Below, one piece after another: positions 52,517 through 61,473 of a DNA stretch of 64,000 nucleotides. Source of the stretch: Rhodococcus rhodnii (lineage in GTDB: Bacteria > Actinomycetota > Actinomycetes > Mycobacteriales > Pseudonocardiaceae); assembly GCA_000720375.1 (NCBI GenBank), contig JOAA01000016.1:1-64000 (forward strand), written 5' to 3'. Both the position numbers and the translations under genes were made by a program. A model generated the notes under the pieces. That model saw nothing but the letters and a program-made list of their open reading frames with translations. It did not search any database and was not told the DNA's origin. The first letter of the stretch is position 1. The number at the start of each line of letters is the position of its first letter.

Positions 52517-53658
52517 ACCGGAATCGCCAACCTGTAGCCGCGTTTGACAACGGTCTGGACCAGCGTGGAATCCCCCAACGCCGAACGCAGTCGCGCGATC
52601 GCGGTTTCCACCGCGTGCGCGTCGACATCCTCGTCACGCCCGGAGTGCTTGCGCAGCACACCGATCAGGGCAGGCCTGGACAGCACCTTGCCCGGCGTCA
52701 CGCACAGTGCACGGAGAACCGCCATCGGCGCTGGCGGCACGACTCGTAGCACGCCGTCGACGACCACGCCTTGACCGCGCAGTTCCAACTGGATGTCACC
52801 CACACGCAACCGCGTGGCCCGGCCAGGTAATTCAGTCGCGACTGACCTGGCCAGCGCACCGATCCTGGGCCGCTCTGGCTGAACGACGGGAATTCCGGCA
52901 TCAAGCAGTGGTCCAGCGGTCACCGATCCCACGCAGACCGGCAAAACCGGCCCTCGCAGGACGTCCAGCAACGTGTCGTGCCGCCCTTGCCGTTGCGCCA
53001 TCGCCAGCAGGCTCGCCGCGGCGGGTGCACTGGTGAACGTCAACGCGTCGATCGAGCCGGCCAGGACGGCGTCGAGCAAGCGCTCGAGCGGACCGACGTC
53101 CGCAGGCAAGGTCCAGCGGTACACCGGGATCTCGACCACTTCGGCGCCCTCGGCCCGCAACGAGTTCACGAAGTTCGGCAACGGCTCGCCGTGCAGCTGG
53201 ACCGCGACGCGCTTACCGTCCACTCCGGAATCCAACAGGTACTCCAGCACCTCGGAGTTGCTCTCCGAGGCCGGCGACCAGCTCTCCACCAGGCCGGCCG
53301 CGCGAACCGCGCCCTTGGCCTTCGGCCCGCGGGCGAACACCTCCGCCTTCCCCAGAATCCCCAGCAGATCCGGCCCCAGCCCCCAGCCTTCGGCCGCCTC
53401 GACCCAGCCGCGGAACCCGATCCCCGTGGTCACCACCACGTAGTCGACCGGGTCCGCGATCATTCCCTCAGTGGCCGCTTGCAGCTCTGCGTCATCCGGC
53501 AACGGCACGATCCGGATCGCGGGACCGTGCACCACATTGGCACCGCGGCGTTCCAGCAGCGCAGCCAGTTCGTCGGCGCGGCGGGCCGCGGTGATGCCGA
53601 CCGTGTAACCGGCCAGCGGTGGAACCTCGGTCTCGACGCTGTCAACCATGAGCGTCAC
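52513..53658 (-). CDS. hemD: Uroporphyrinogen-III synthase fused to a winged-helix DNA-binding domain
   Basis: A 381-residue two-domain protein. Residues about 15-265 are uroporphyrinogen-III synthase (YTVGITAARRADELAALLERRGANV, VVVTTGIGFRGWVEAA, ALTFTSAPAAASLL), which closes the tetrapyrrole ring. Residues about 280-381 form an OmpR-type winged helix (VLRALCVTPGKVLSRPALIGVLRKH, VETAIARLRSALGDSTLVQTVVKRGYRLAI). This fusion is known in actinobacteria, so it may be both enzyme and regulator of the nitrite/sirohaem genes. The GTG at 53658 overlaps the nirD stop; an ATG at 53649 is an alternative. Confidence 0.88.
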   Translation of the reverse strand: MTLMVDSVETEVPPLAGYTVGITAARRADELAALLERRGANVVHGPAIRIVPLPDDAELQAATEGMIADPVDYVVVTTGIGFRGWVEAAEGWGLGPDLLGILGKAEVFARGPKAKGAVRAAGLVESWSPASESNSEVLEYLLDSGVDGKRVAVQLHGEPLPNFVNSLRAEGAEVVEIPVYRWTLPADVGPLERLLDAVLAGSIDALTFTSAPAAASLLAMAQRQGRHDTLLDVLRGPVLPVCVGSVTAGPLLDAGIPVVQPERPRIGALARSVATELPGRATRLRVGDIQLELRGQGVVVDGVLRVVPPAPMAVLRALCVTPGKVLSRPALIGVLRKHSGRDEDVDAHAVETAIARLRSALGDSTLVQTVVKRGYRLAIPV

Positions 53659-53975
53659 GGAGCCCCAACCATGACCATGCCCGCGTCCACCCGTACCGGA
53701 TAAACCTCGAGCGATACCTCTGGATCATCAACGCACACGCCCGTGCGCAGATCGAAAGCGTTCTTGTGCATCGGCGACACCGCGACGGGCACGCCACCCC
53801 GGTCGCCGACGATGCCCCGCGACATCACGGCTGCCCGCGAGAACGGGTCTATGTTGGACAGTGCGTAGACCTCATCGTCGCTGGTGCGGAACACCGCGAC
53901 CTGGACGTCACCGGGGAGCAAGGCGGCAACACCCCGATTGGGAAGCAGTCGTGCCAGCGGAAATGTCACACTCAT
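53655..53975 (-). CDS. nirD: Nitrite reductase (NADH) small subunit NirD
   Basis: A 106-residue Rieske-fold small subunit (PGDVQVAVFRTSDDEVYALSNIDPFSRAAVMSRGIVGD, VAVSPMHKNAFDLRTGVCVDDP). As in other NirD proteins the Rieske Cys/His pairs are absent, so it carries no 2Fe-2S cluster. The ATG at 53975 follows GGAGGTGG and overlaps the nirB stop (ATGA). The longer open frame upstream lies inside nirB and is not used. It assists NirB in reducing nitrite to ammonium. Confidence 0.92.
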   Translation of the reverse strand: MSVTFPLARLLPNRGVAALLPGDVQVAVFRTSDDEVYALSNIDPFSRAAVMSRGIVGDRGGVPVAVSPMHKNAFDLRTGVCVDDPEVSLEVYPVRVDAGMVMVGAP

Positions 53976-56461
53976 CGCGATACCACCTCCGGAATGCCCA
54001 GCTGGACGGGAACCTTCTGGCCGCGTTCCTCGCGGAACGAGACCGTCGGGTCTGGTGTTCCTGGCGCGTTGACGAACGAGGCGAACCGGGCGAGCTTCTC
54101 CGGGTCCTCCAGCACACCGCGCCATTCATCCGCATAGGAGCCGACGTGCTGCTCCATCGCGGCCTCCAGGTCAGCACAGATGCCCAGGCTGTCGTCGACG
54201 ATCACCTCGCGCAGGTGGTCAAGGCCGCCCTCCATCGCCTCGATCCACGGCGCCGTGCGCTGCAACCGGTCCGCGGTCCGGATGTAGAACATCAGAAACC
54301 GGTCGATCAGCTTGACCAGCGTCTCGGTGTCCACATCAGACACAAGGAGATCCGCGTGCCGCGGCTTGAAGCCGCCGTTGCCGCCGACGTACAGGTTCCA
54401 CCCGTGCTCGGTCGCGATCACGCCGAAGTCCTTGCTGCGAGCCTCGGCGCACTCCCTGGCACAGCCGGAGACGGCGGACTTGAGCTTGTGCGGTGACCGC
54501 AGGCCTCGGTAGCGCAGCTCCAACTGGATCGCCAGCCCGACCGAATCCTGTACGCCATAACGGCACCAGGTCGTACCGACGCAGGATTTGACGGTACGCA
54601 AAGCCTTTCCGTAGGCGTGGCCGGATTCCATGCCCGCGTCGACGAGTCGCCGCCAGATGTGCGGCAACTGGTCGACCGTCGCACCGAACAGGTCGATCCG
54701 CTGGCCGCCGGTGATCTTCGTGTACAGCCCGAAGTCCCTGGCCACCTCGGCGATCACGATCAGCTTCTCCGGTGTGATCTCGCCGCCGGGGATTCGCGGC
54801 ACCACCGAGTAGGTGCCGTTGCGCTGCAGGTTCGCCAGGAAGTGGTCGTTGGTGTCCTGAAGGGACGCTTGTTCGCCGTCCAGCACGTGTCCGTTGCCCA
54901 GCGACGCCAGGATGGACGCGACCGCGGGCTTGCACAGGTCACATCCGGTTCCCTTGCCGTGCTTGGTGATCAGTTCGCTGAACGTCCGGATGCCGGTGCT
55001 GGAGATGATCTCGAACAGCTCGGCCCGGCTGAACTCGAAGTGCTCGCACAGTGCCTTCGACTGCTCGACACCCGACTCGGCGAGCAACTGCTTGAGCATC
55101 GGGATGCACGAGCCGCAGGTCGTGCCCGCCTTGGTGCAGCTCTTCAGCCCGGGCACATCCGCGCAGCCTTCGGCGATCGCGCCCTTGATCGTCGCCTTCG
55201 TCACGGCGTTGCAGGAACAAACCTGGGCGTCATCGGGCAGCGAACCCATCGCGACGTCCGTACCCGCCGGTGCGATGAGCGCGGCCGGGTCGCTGGAGAT
55301 CGCACGACCGACCATTGGGCGCAGCATGGTGTACGCGCTCGCGTCACCGACCAAGATGCCGCCCAGCAGGGTTTTCGCGTCGTCCGAGACCACGACCTTG
55401 GCGTACGTCCCGGCCACGGCGTCGTTGAAGACCACCTCGAGGGCGCCCTCGGTGGTGCCGTGCGCGTCACCGAAGCTGGCGACGTCCACGCCGAGCAGCT
55501 TCAGCTTCGTCGACGTGTCGGCGCCGGGGAAGGTCGCCGTGCCGCCGAGCAAGCGATCGGCCACGACTTCGGCCATGGCGTAGCCGGGCGCGACGAGGCC
55601 GTAGACCATTCCGTCGACGCAGGCACATTCACCGATGGCGTAGATGTTCTCGTCGTCCGTGCGGCAACCTTCGTCCACCACAACGCCACCGCGCGCTCCG
55701 GTGGTCAGACCGATTTGCCTGGCCAGGTCGTCACGCGGACGGATACCGGCGGAGAAGACGACCACGTCGACGTCGAGCTCGACGCCGTTGGTCAGCTTGG
55801 CGACCATCCGGTCACCGTCCCGCTCGATCACCTCGGCGGACGTTCCAGTGTGGACGGTCAGGTCCAGCTTCTGCACCAGGTTCTTGAGCAGCCCGGCGCC
55901 GCCGTCGTCGACCTGGATCGGCATCAGCCGGGGCGCCAGCTCGACCACGTGCGGCGAAAGCCCCATACCGCGCAGGGCGTTCGCGGCCTCAAGGCCGAGC
56001 AGACCGCCGCCGAGCACCATGCCTGCCCGCCTACCAGGACGATCGGCTTTCTCGACGGCCGCCCGAATGGCGTCGAGATCGTCGATCGTCCGGTAGACGA
56101 AGCACCCCGGCAGCTCCCGGCCGGGAACGGGTGGCACGAACGGGTTCGACCCGGTGGCGAGGACCAGCGCGTCGTAGTTGACGCGCTCGCCCTTGCTGGT
56201 GATGACTTCCCGCTTCTCGCGGTCGATCTCCAGCGCGGTCTCGCCGAGCCGGATGTTCACACCGTCGATGTGCGGCAGCGTCAGGTCATCGGCGTTCCAC
56301 GTGTCCACATAGGAGGATAGAGCCACCCGATCGTACGCCGGGCGTGCTTCTTCGGCGAGCACTTCGATTCGCCATGCGCCATCCACGTCCCGGTCCCGCA
56401 TCGCCTGCGCGAGGCGATGACCGACCATCCCGTATCCGACGACGACCAATGTCCGCGTCAT
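53972..56461 (-). CDS. nirB: Assimilatory nitrite reductase (NADH) large subunit NirB
   Basis: An 829-residue enzyme that reduces nitrite to ammonium with NADH. The N-terminal FAD/NAD domain begins VVVGYGMVGHRLAQAM and has LVLATGSNPFVPPVPG. It is followed by a BFD-like 2Fe-2S domain (CSCNAVTKATIKGAI, CGSCIPML), a second Cys pair region (GTGCDLCKP) and the sirohaem/4Fe-4S domain (CVGTTWCRYGVQDS, SGCARECAEA). The ATG at 56461 has GGGAGG upstream. It heads a nirB-nirD-hemD-cbiX transcription unit with a candidate GlnR site. Confidence 0.95.
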   Translation of the reverse strand: MTRTLVVVGYGMVGHRLAQAMRDRDVDGAWRIEVLAEEARPAYDRVALSSYVDTWNADDLTLPHIDGVNIRLGETALEIDREKREVITSKGERVNYDALVLATGSNPFVPPVPGRELPGCFVYRTIDDLDAIRAAVEKADRPGRRAGMVLGGGLLGLEAANALRGMGLSPHVVELAPRLMPIQVDDGGAGLLKNLVQKLDLTVHTGTSAEVIERDGDRMVAKLTNGVELDVDVVVFSAGIRPRDDLARQIGLTTGARGGVVVDEGCRTDDENIYAIGECACVDGMVYGLVAPGYAMAEVVADRLLGGTATFPGADTSTKLKLLGVDVASFGDAHGTTEGALEVVFNDAVAGTYAKVVVSDDAKTLLGGILVGDASAYTMLRPMVGRAISSDPAALIAPAGTDVAMGSLPDDAQVCSCNAVTKATIKGAIAEGCADVPGLKSCTKAGTTCGSCIPMLKQLLAESGVEQSKALCEHFEFSRAELFEIISSTGIRTFSELITKHGKGTGCDLCKPAVASILASLGNGHVLDGEQASLQDTNDHFLANLQRNGTYSVVPRIPGGEITPEKLIVIAEVARDFGLYTKITGGQRIDLFGATVDQLPHIWRRLVDAGMESGHAYGKALRTVKSCVGTTWCRYGVQDSVGLAIQLELRYRGLRSPHKLKSAVSGCARECAEARSKDFGVIATEHGWNLYVGGNGGFKPRHADLLVSDVDTETLVKLIDRFLMFYIRTADRLQRTAPWIEAMEGGLDHLREVIVDDSLGICADLEAAMEQHVGSYADEWRGVLEDPEKLARFASFVNAPGTPDPTVSFREERGQKVPVQLGIPEVVSR

Positions 56462-56533
56462 AGAAGTTGCGTCCTCCCTGTTGGGCACGTTCCCCATGCT
56501 GGGTCGTGAGCGTGTCGAACCGGGTTCTGCCGT

Positions 56534-56549
56534 GTTTCCGGCGCGTTAA
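56534..56549 (-). promoter_or_regulatory. GlnR box candidate upstream of nirB
   Basis: On the leftward strand the sequence reads TTAAC-GCGCCG-GAAAC, which fits the actinobacterial GlnR half-site pair gTnAC-N6-GAAAC with the right spacing. It lies 73 nt before the nirB start. GlnR activates nitrate and nitrite assimilation genes in related actinobacteria. The sequence GAAACACGG is shared with the candidate before nasA. Confidence 0.5.
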
Positions 56550-56568
56550 AGGAATCTCCCGTCGCAGG

Positions 56569-57915
56569 TCAGACCCGTGAGAGGGCGGGCTCCGCTGCCT
56601 TGACCGACGACGGTTTGCGCAGGTAGACCGCCCACGTGACAACGAAGCAGACTCCGTAGAAGACCAGGAACGCCACGAACGCGGGGATTCCGGTCTTCGC
56701 GGTCATGAAGGACTCACGGAACGCGAGGTTGATGAACAGCCCACCCAGCGCTCCGATGGCCCCTGCCAGGCCGATCAGGGCCCCGGAAAGCCGCCTGGCA
56801 CGCAGCAACGCCGCCTTCTCCTCGGCACCGGCCTCGATCGCGGACTGTGCCTTGGCACGGAAGATCGCCGGGATCATCTTGTACGTGGATCCGTTGCCCA
56901 GGCCGGAGAAAATGAACAGCGAGATGAAGCCGGCGACGAACAGCGGCAAGGAGTTCAGGTTCGATGCGAGGATCGTCACAGCGGTCCCCACGGCCAGCGC
57001 CAGGAACGTCCAGAGCGTGACCTTGGCGCCTCCGATGCGGTCGGACAGCCACCCGCCAACCGGCCTGATCAGCGAACCCACCAACGGCCCGAGGAAGGTC
57101 AGCGAAGCCGCCTGCAGGGGTGTCCGGCCGAACTGGTTCTGCAGCACCAGACCGAACGCGAAGCTGTAGCCGATGAACGAGCCGAAAGTACCGATGTACA
57201 GGAAGGACATCACCCAGGACTGCGGGTCCTTGACAACCTCGCGCAATGCCTTGGTGTCGCCACTCATCGTGCCCAGGTTGTCCATGAACAGCAACGCGCC
57301 GATGGCCGCCAGGATCAGCAGAGGCATGTAGATGTACAGCACGATCCGTGGCGCGCTGGCACCCGCCGTACTGATCACGAGCAGACCGATCAGTTGGATC
57401 GCGGCCACCCCAAGGTTTCCACCGCCCGCGTTCAGGCCGAGCGCCCAGCCTTTGTGCCGCTCGGGATAAAACGCGTTGATGTTCGCCATCGACGAGGCGA
57501 AGTTACCGCCACCCACGCCACCGAGCGCGGCGACGAGCATGAACGTGCCAAGGGAAGTCCCTGGCTGCATCACGATCGCCGCGAGAATGGTCGGGATGAG
57601 CAACAGGAACGCCGAGAAGATCGTCCAGTTGCGGCCGCCGAACTTCGCGGGCGCGAACGTGTACGGGATCCGGATCAACGCGCCGACCACCGTCGGCGTC
57701 GACACCAGAAGGAACTTATCAGCCGCCGACAAACCGTACTGCGGTCCCATGAACAGGACCATCACCGACCACAGTGTCCAGATCGAGAAGCCGAGGTGCT
57801 CGGCGAAAATCGAGAACCACAGATTGCGCGAGGCGATCTTGCGGCCGCCGTTGTCCCAGAAAGCCTGGTCTTCTGGCTCCCACTGGTCGATCCACCGTCC
57901 ACCGATACGCTTCAT
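56569..57915 (-). CDS. narK: Nitrate/nitrite transporter, MFS NNP family (NarK/NasT type)
   Basis: A 448-residue 12-helix transporter. NNP-family signatures are GGGNFASSMANINAFYPERHKGWALGLNAGGGNLG and the later FSGLGNGSTYKMIPAIF, the two nitrate-signature regions. The N-terminus has a short W-rich segment (GGRWIDQWEPEDQAFWDNGG) typical of actinobacterial members. The ATG follows AAGGAAGAAC and lies 9 nt after the electron-transfer flavoprotein gene, so it belongs to the nasA operon. It imports nitrate and possibly exports nitrite. Confidence 0.93.
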   Translation of the reverse strand: MKRIGGRWIDQWEPEDQAFWDNGGRKIASRNLWFSIFAEHLGFSIWTLWSVMVLFMGPQYGLSAADKFLLVSTPTVVGALIRIPYTFAPAKFGGRNWTIFSAFLLLIPTILAAIVMQPGTSLGTFMLVAALGGVGGGNFASSMANINAFYPERHKGWALGLNAGGGNLGVAAIQLIGLLVISTAGASAPRIVLYIYMPLLILAAIGALLFMDNLGTMSGDTKALREVVKDPQSWVMSFLYIGTFGSFIGYSFAFGLVLQNQFGRTPLQAASLTFLGPLVGSLIRPVGGWLSDRIGGAKVTLWTFLALAVGTAVTILASNLNSLPLFVAGFISLFIFSGLGNGSTYKMIPAIFRAKAQSAIEAGAEEKAALLRARRLSGALIGLAGAIGALGGLFINLAFRESFMTAKTGIPAFVAFLVFYGVCFVVTWAVYLRKPSSVKAAEPALSRV

Positions 57916-57924
57916 GTTCTTCCT

Positions 57925-59343
57925 TTACGTCGTGGTCGAGAGCCATTCGGCGATGCCGCACACCGCATCGCGGCAACTGCCGCATCCCGTCGTCGCCCTC
58001 GTTGCCGACGCCAGGTCTGTCACGTCCGTGGCGCCCGCTCGCCAAGCCGTGACCAACTGCGCTTTTGTGACCGAGTTGCAGCGGCACACCAAAGCGGTGC
58101 CGGGCAACTCGGAAGGACTTCCCGCAAGCGTCGCCTCCGATGGCAACGCTCGTCCCAAAAGGACCGCGAGCCGGTCCGACGGAACCGGAACCCGGCTGTC
58201 GTACAGCTGGGTGATCGTAGCGGCCGCGTCCGGAGCGCCGATGAGGATCGCTCCGGCGACACGGTCCTGCCTGACGACGAGCTTGGCGTAACGACCGCGC
58301 GTCGGGTCGTTGAGGCACAAGACTTCCGCGTCTTCGGCGTCGGTGTCGACGTGCACCTCGCCCAGCGCGGCCAGGTCGACGTCACGCGCCTTGAGCCGCG
58401 TGACCACTGGGGTTCCGCGGTACCGCTTGGCGACGTTCTTGCCAGTCAACAGGTCTGCGAGTACCTCGGCCTGCTCCCACGCCGATTGCACAAGTCCTGC
58501 CATGGTTCCCGGGTGCTGCGCGCAGTCGCCGATCGCGTGGATGCGTGGATCACTGGTGCGCAGGGAGTCGTCGATCAGGATCCCGCGGTCGACAGCGATT
58601 CCCGCCTTGACGGCCAAGTCGGTCTCCGGCTTCACGCCCGCTGTGACCACGACCATGTCCGCTGGCACCAGGCCGTCTTCGAGCTTCAGGCCGTCGCCTG
58701 GGACGTAGCCGTTCACCTTGGCGTCCAGCTTGACCTCGACGCCCAATGTGGACAGTTGCTTGGCGAGAACCTTGCCGCCCGCTTGGTCGAGCTGGCGTTC
58801 CATCAGGTGGCCGACCGGGTGTACGACTGTCACCTGGCAGCCCCTGCCAACCAGTCCGCGCGCGGCTTCGATACCGAGCAATCCCCCGCCCAGCACGGCA
58901 ACCGGCGCACCCGGGCGCGCGGCCGCAAGAATTCCTTCGCAGTCGTCAAGTGTGCGGAAGGTATGCACCCCAGGGGCGTCGGGGAACAAACCTTCGACCG
59001 GCGGGATCCACGACCGGCTGCCGGTCGCCAGAACCAGTGTGTCGTAACCGATCGTGCTGCCGTCGGTGAGGGTCACCTTGCGGGCGTCCCGGTCGATTTC
59101 CGTGACACTCACGCCAAGCCGGACCCTGTTGTGCCATTCCTGGCCGTGCAGGGTGACGTTCTCGGCCTTCATCGTCCCGGCGACCACTCCGGACAGCAGG
59201 ACCCGGTTGTACGCCAGGTGTTGCTCCTCGCCGAGGATGGTCAGGGATACGCGTTCGCCTTCCGGGTCGCGCCGGAGGATCTCCTCGGCGAGCCGGGATC
59301 CGGCCATACCGTAACCGGCGATGACGATCTGGCGTGGGCTCAT
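57925..59343 (-). CDS. FAD/NAD electron-transfer subunit of assimilatory nitrate reductase (NirB-N-terminal-like)
   Basis: A 472-residue flavoprotein equivalent to the N-terminal half of NirB. The FAD motif is VIAGYGMAGSRLAEE, followed by LVLATGSRSWIPPVEG and the NAD motif AVLGGGLLGIEAARGLVGRG. A C-terminal BFD-type 2Fe-2S domain has CRCNSVTKAQLV and TGCGSCRDAVCG. It would pass electrons from NADH to NasA. It overlaps nasA by 4 nt (59340-59343), and the ATG is preceded by GGGGGAAGC. It may be called NasB/NasC in other genomes. Confidence 0.88.
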   Translation of the reverse strand: MSPRQIVIAGYGMAGSRLAEEILRRDPEGERVSLTILGEEQHLAYNRVLLSGVVAGTMKAENVTLHGQEWHNRVRLGVSVTEIDRDARKVTLTDGSTIGYDTLVLATGSRSWIPPVEGLFPDAPGVHTFRTLDDCEGILAAARPGAPVAVLGGGLLGIEAARGLVGRGCQVTVVHPVGHLMERQLDQAGGKVLAKQLSTLGVEVKLDAKVNGYVPGDGLKLEDGLVPADMVVVTAGVKPETDLAVKAGIAVDRGILIDDSLRTSDPRIHAIGDCAQHPGTMAGLVQSAWEQAEVLADLLTGKNVAKRYRGTPVVTRLKARDVDLAALGEVHVDTDAEDAEVLCLNDPTRGRYAKLVVRQDRVAGAILIGAPDAAATITQLYDSRVPVPSDRLAVLLGRALPSEATLAGSPSELPGTALVCRCNSVTKAQLVTAWRAGATDVTDLASATRATTGCGSCRDAVCGIAEWLSTTT

Positions 59344-61376
59344 GCTTCCCCCCAGGGGGCTAGTCGGACCGCGCAGACTTTGAACTCCGGCATCCGGCTG
59401 GTCGGGTCGAGAGCCGGATTGGTCAATCGGTTCGCACTGTTCTCACCGGGAAAATGGAATGGGAGGAAGACCGTGTCGGGGCGCATGGACGGCACACATC
59501 GCACGCGTGCCTGGACGTCGCCCCGGCGCGACTCGACCTTTGCCATGTCACCGTTGGTCAACCCGGCGCGCTCGGCCGTGTCGGGGTGAACCTCTACATA
59601 GGACTCTGGTACGGCCTGCATCAGATCGTCGATCCGGCGGGTCTGCGCGCCTGACTGGTAGTGCGCGAGGACCCGGCCTGTCGTTGCCCTGAGCGGAAAT
59701 TCGTCGTCCGGTGGTTCGGCCGGTCCTTTGTGGTCGACCGGGATGAACCTGGCTTTGCCGTCCGGGTGTGCGAATTCGTGCTCGAAGAGCCGGGGCGTTC
59801 CGGGGTGTTGCTGGGACGGCACTGGCCAGTGCAGGGCTTCACCGTCGCGCAGGCGCGCGTACGTGATGCCCGAGTAGTCCGCGATCCCGCCTTCGGAGGC
59901 CTTGGCGAGCTCGTCGAAGACCTCTTCGGGGATGGTCGGGAAGGCCTTGGCCGGCGCGCCGAGCCGGATTGCCAGCTCCTGCAGGACTTCCAGGTCCGAC
60001 CGGACCTCCGGCGGCGGTTGCAGGGCCGGACGGCGGTGCAGGACGCGGCCTTCGAGGTTGGTCAGCGTGCCTTCTTCTTCGGCCCACTGGGTCACCGGCA
60101 GGACGACGTCAGCGAGCGCGGTCGTCTCGTTGGGCACGAAGTCGGCCACTACCAGCAGGTCCAGGTCCTTCAGGCGTTCGGTGACGTGCATCGCGCGCGG
60201 GGCTGAGACGACTGGGTTGCTGCCGAAGACGAGCAGGCCTTTCGGCCCTTGCGGGCGGCCCAGCGCGTCGAGCAGTTCGTATGCCGACCGGCCGGGCCCG
60301 GGTAAGGAATCCGGGTCCACACCCCACACTCCGGCGACGTGCGCTCGTGCTTCGGGGTCGTCGATCTTCCGGTAGCCCGGGAGCTGGTCGGCTTTCTGGC
60401 CGTGCTCGCGGCCGCCTTGGCCGTTTCCTTGTCCGGTCAGGCATCCGTAGCCGCTGCCCGGCTTTCCGGGCAGTCCCAGAGCAAGCGCTAGGTTGATCCA
60501 GGCGCTGACCGTGTCCGTTCCGCTCGCGTGCTGTTCCGTGCCGCGAGCGGTGAGAATGTAGGCGTTCTTCGCTTTAGCGAGCATCCTTGCCACCGCACGC
60601 TGATCCGTCGCCGACACGCCCGTGACGCGCTCTACGCGCTCTGGCCACCACGCGGCTGCGACACGCCAAGCATCCTGGAAACCCTGAGTTCTGTGTTCGA
60701 TGTAATCGTGTTCTGCATATCCCTCGCTGATCGCTGAATGCAGAATTCCCAACGCCAGCGCGAGATCCGTGCCAGGCGCGGGTTTCAAGTGCAGCATGGC
60801 GCGTTCGGCGGTGGCTGTGCGACGGGGATCCACGACGATCAGGCCGGCCTTGATGTGCTGCATGAACGGCGGCATCGTCTCCGCCGGGTTGGCGCCGACC
60901 AGCAGGATCATGTCCGCATCGTCGAGGTCCGTGACAGGGAAAGGCATCCCACGATCCACGCCGAACGCCTTGTTGCTCGCAGCGGCGGCCGAGGACATGC
61001 AAAACCGGCCGTTGTAGTCGATTTGCGACGTCCTCAGCGCGACCCGCGCGAATTTGCCGAGTGCATATGCCTTCTCGTTGGTGAGTCCCCCACCGCCGAA
61101 GACGGCCATGCCGTCACGGCCGTACTCCCGTTGGATGCGCTCGATCCGCTCGGCGACGAAGTCCAACGCCGTGTCCCAGCTCACAGTTTGGCCGTGCAGT
61201 AACGGTTTCGTGAGCCTGACCGGATTGGACAGCAACGCCCCAGACGTCCAACCCTTCTGGCACAACCCACCGCGGTTCGTGGGGAACTCTCGTGGCGTGA
61301 CCAGGGCACCCTCCAGCGTCATCCCGCATTGCAATGCACAGTACGGGCAATGCGTCTCAGTGCTCTTGGTCGTCAC
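59340..61376 (-). CDS. nasA: Assimilatory nitrate reductase catalytic subunit (molybdopterin enzyme)
   Basis: A 678-residue molybdopterin oxidoreductase that reduces nitrate to nitrite in the cytosol. The N-terminal 4Fe-4S motif is CPYCALQCGM with the last Cys in GGLCQKGW. Mo-bis-MGD binding blocks include FGGGGLTNEKAY, GRFCMSSAAAASNKAFGVDRG and the C-terminal dinucleotide-binding domain with RATTGRVLAHYQSGAQTRR. There is no Tat signal, as expected for an assimilatory enzyme. Start is GTG at 61376. It is the first gene of nasA-flavoprotein-narK. Confidence 0.93.
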   Translation of the reverse strand: MTTKSTETHCPYCALQCGMTLEGALVTPREFPTNRGGLCQKGWTSGALLSNPVRLTKPLLHGQTVSWDTALDFVAERIERIQREYGRDGMAVFGGGGLTNEKAYALGKFARVALRTSQIDYNGRFCMSSAAAASNKAFGVDRGMPFPVTDLDDADMILLVGANPAETMPPFMQHIKAGLIVVDPRRTATAERAMLHLKPAPGTDLALALGILHSAISEGYAEHDYIEHRTQGFQDAWRVAAAWWPERVERVTGVSATDQRAVARMLAKAKNAYILTARGTEQHASGTDTVSAWINLALALGLPGKPGSGYGCLTGQGNGQGGREHGQKADQLPGYRKIDDPEARAHVAGVWGVDPDSLPGPGRSAYELLDALGRPQGPKGLLVFGSNPVVSAPRAMHVTERLKDLDLLVVADFVPNETTALADVVLPVTQWAEEEGTLTNLEGRVLHRRPALQPPPEVRSDLEVLQELAIRLGAPAKAFPTIPEEVFDELAKASEGGIADYSGITYARLRDGEALHWPVPSQQHPGTPRLFEHEFAHPDGKARFIPVDHKGPAEPPDDEFPLRATTGRVLAHYQSGAQTRRIDDLMQAVPESYVEVHPDTAERAGLTNGDMAKVESRRGDVQARVRCVPSMRPDTVFLPFHFPGENSANRLTNPALDPTSRMPEFKVCAVRLAPWGEA

Positions 61377-61420
61377 TCGAGGAACGCTAAGGAGCCGTTG
61401 TTACCTAGGTATGCGTCCGT

Positions 61421-61436
61421 GTTTCGACTGTGCGAC
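61421..61436 (-). promoter_or_regulatory. GlnR box candidate upstream of nasA
   Basis: On the leftward strand the sequence reads GTCGC-ACAGTC-GAAAC, close to the GlnR pattern gTnAC-N6-GAAAC with one mismatch in the first half-site. It lies 45 nt before the nasA start. A GTAAC further downstream may form another half-site. Activation under nitrogen limitation would be expected if real. Confidence 0.45.
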
Positions 61437-61473
61437 ATTGCCTGCTCAGCGGGACATAATTGGCCGTGAGGTG

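Noticed and set aside
54617..56320. A 567-codon open frame antisense to nirB
   Set aside because: Low-complexity shadow of nirB without domain signatures.
57394..59589. A 731-codon open frame antisense to the narK and flavoprotein genes
   Set aside because: It spans two real genes on the other strand and shows only shadow composition.
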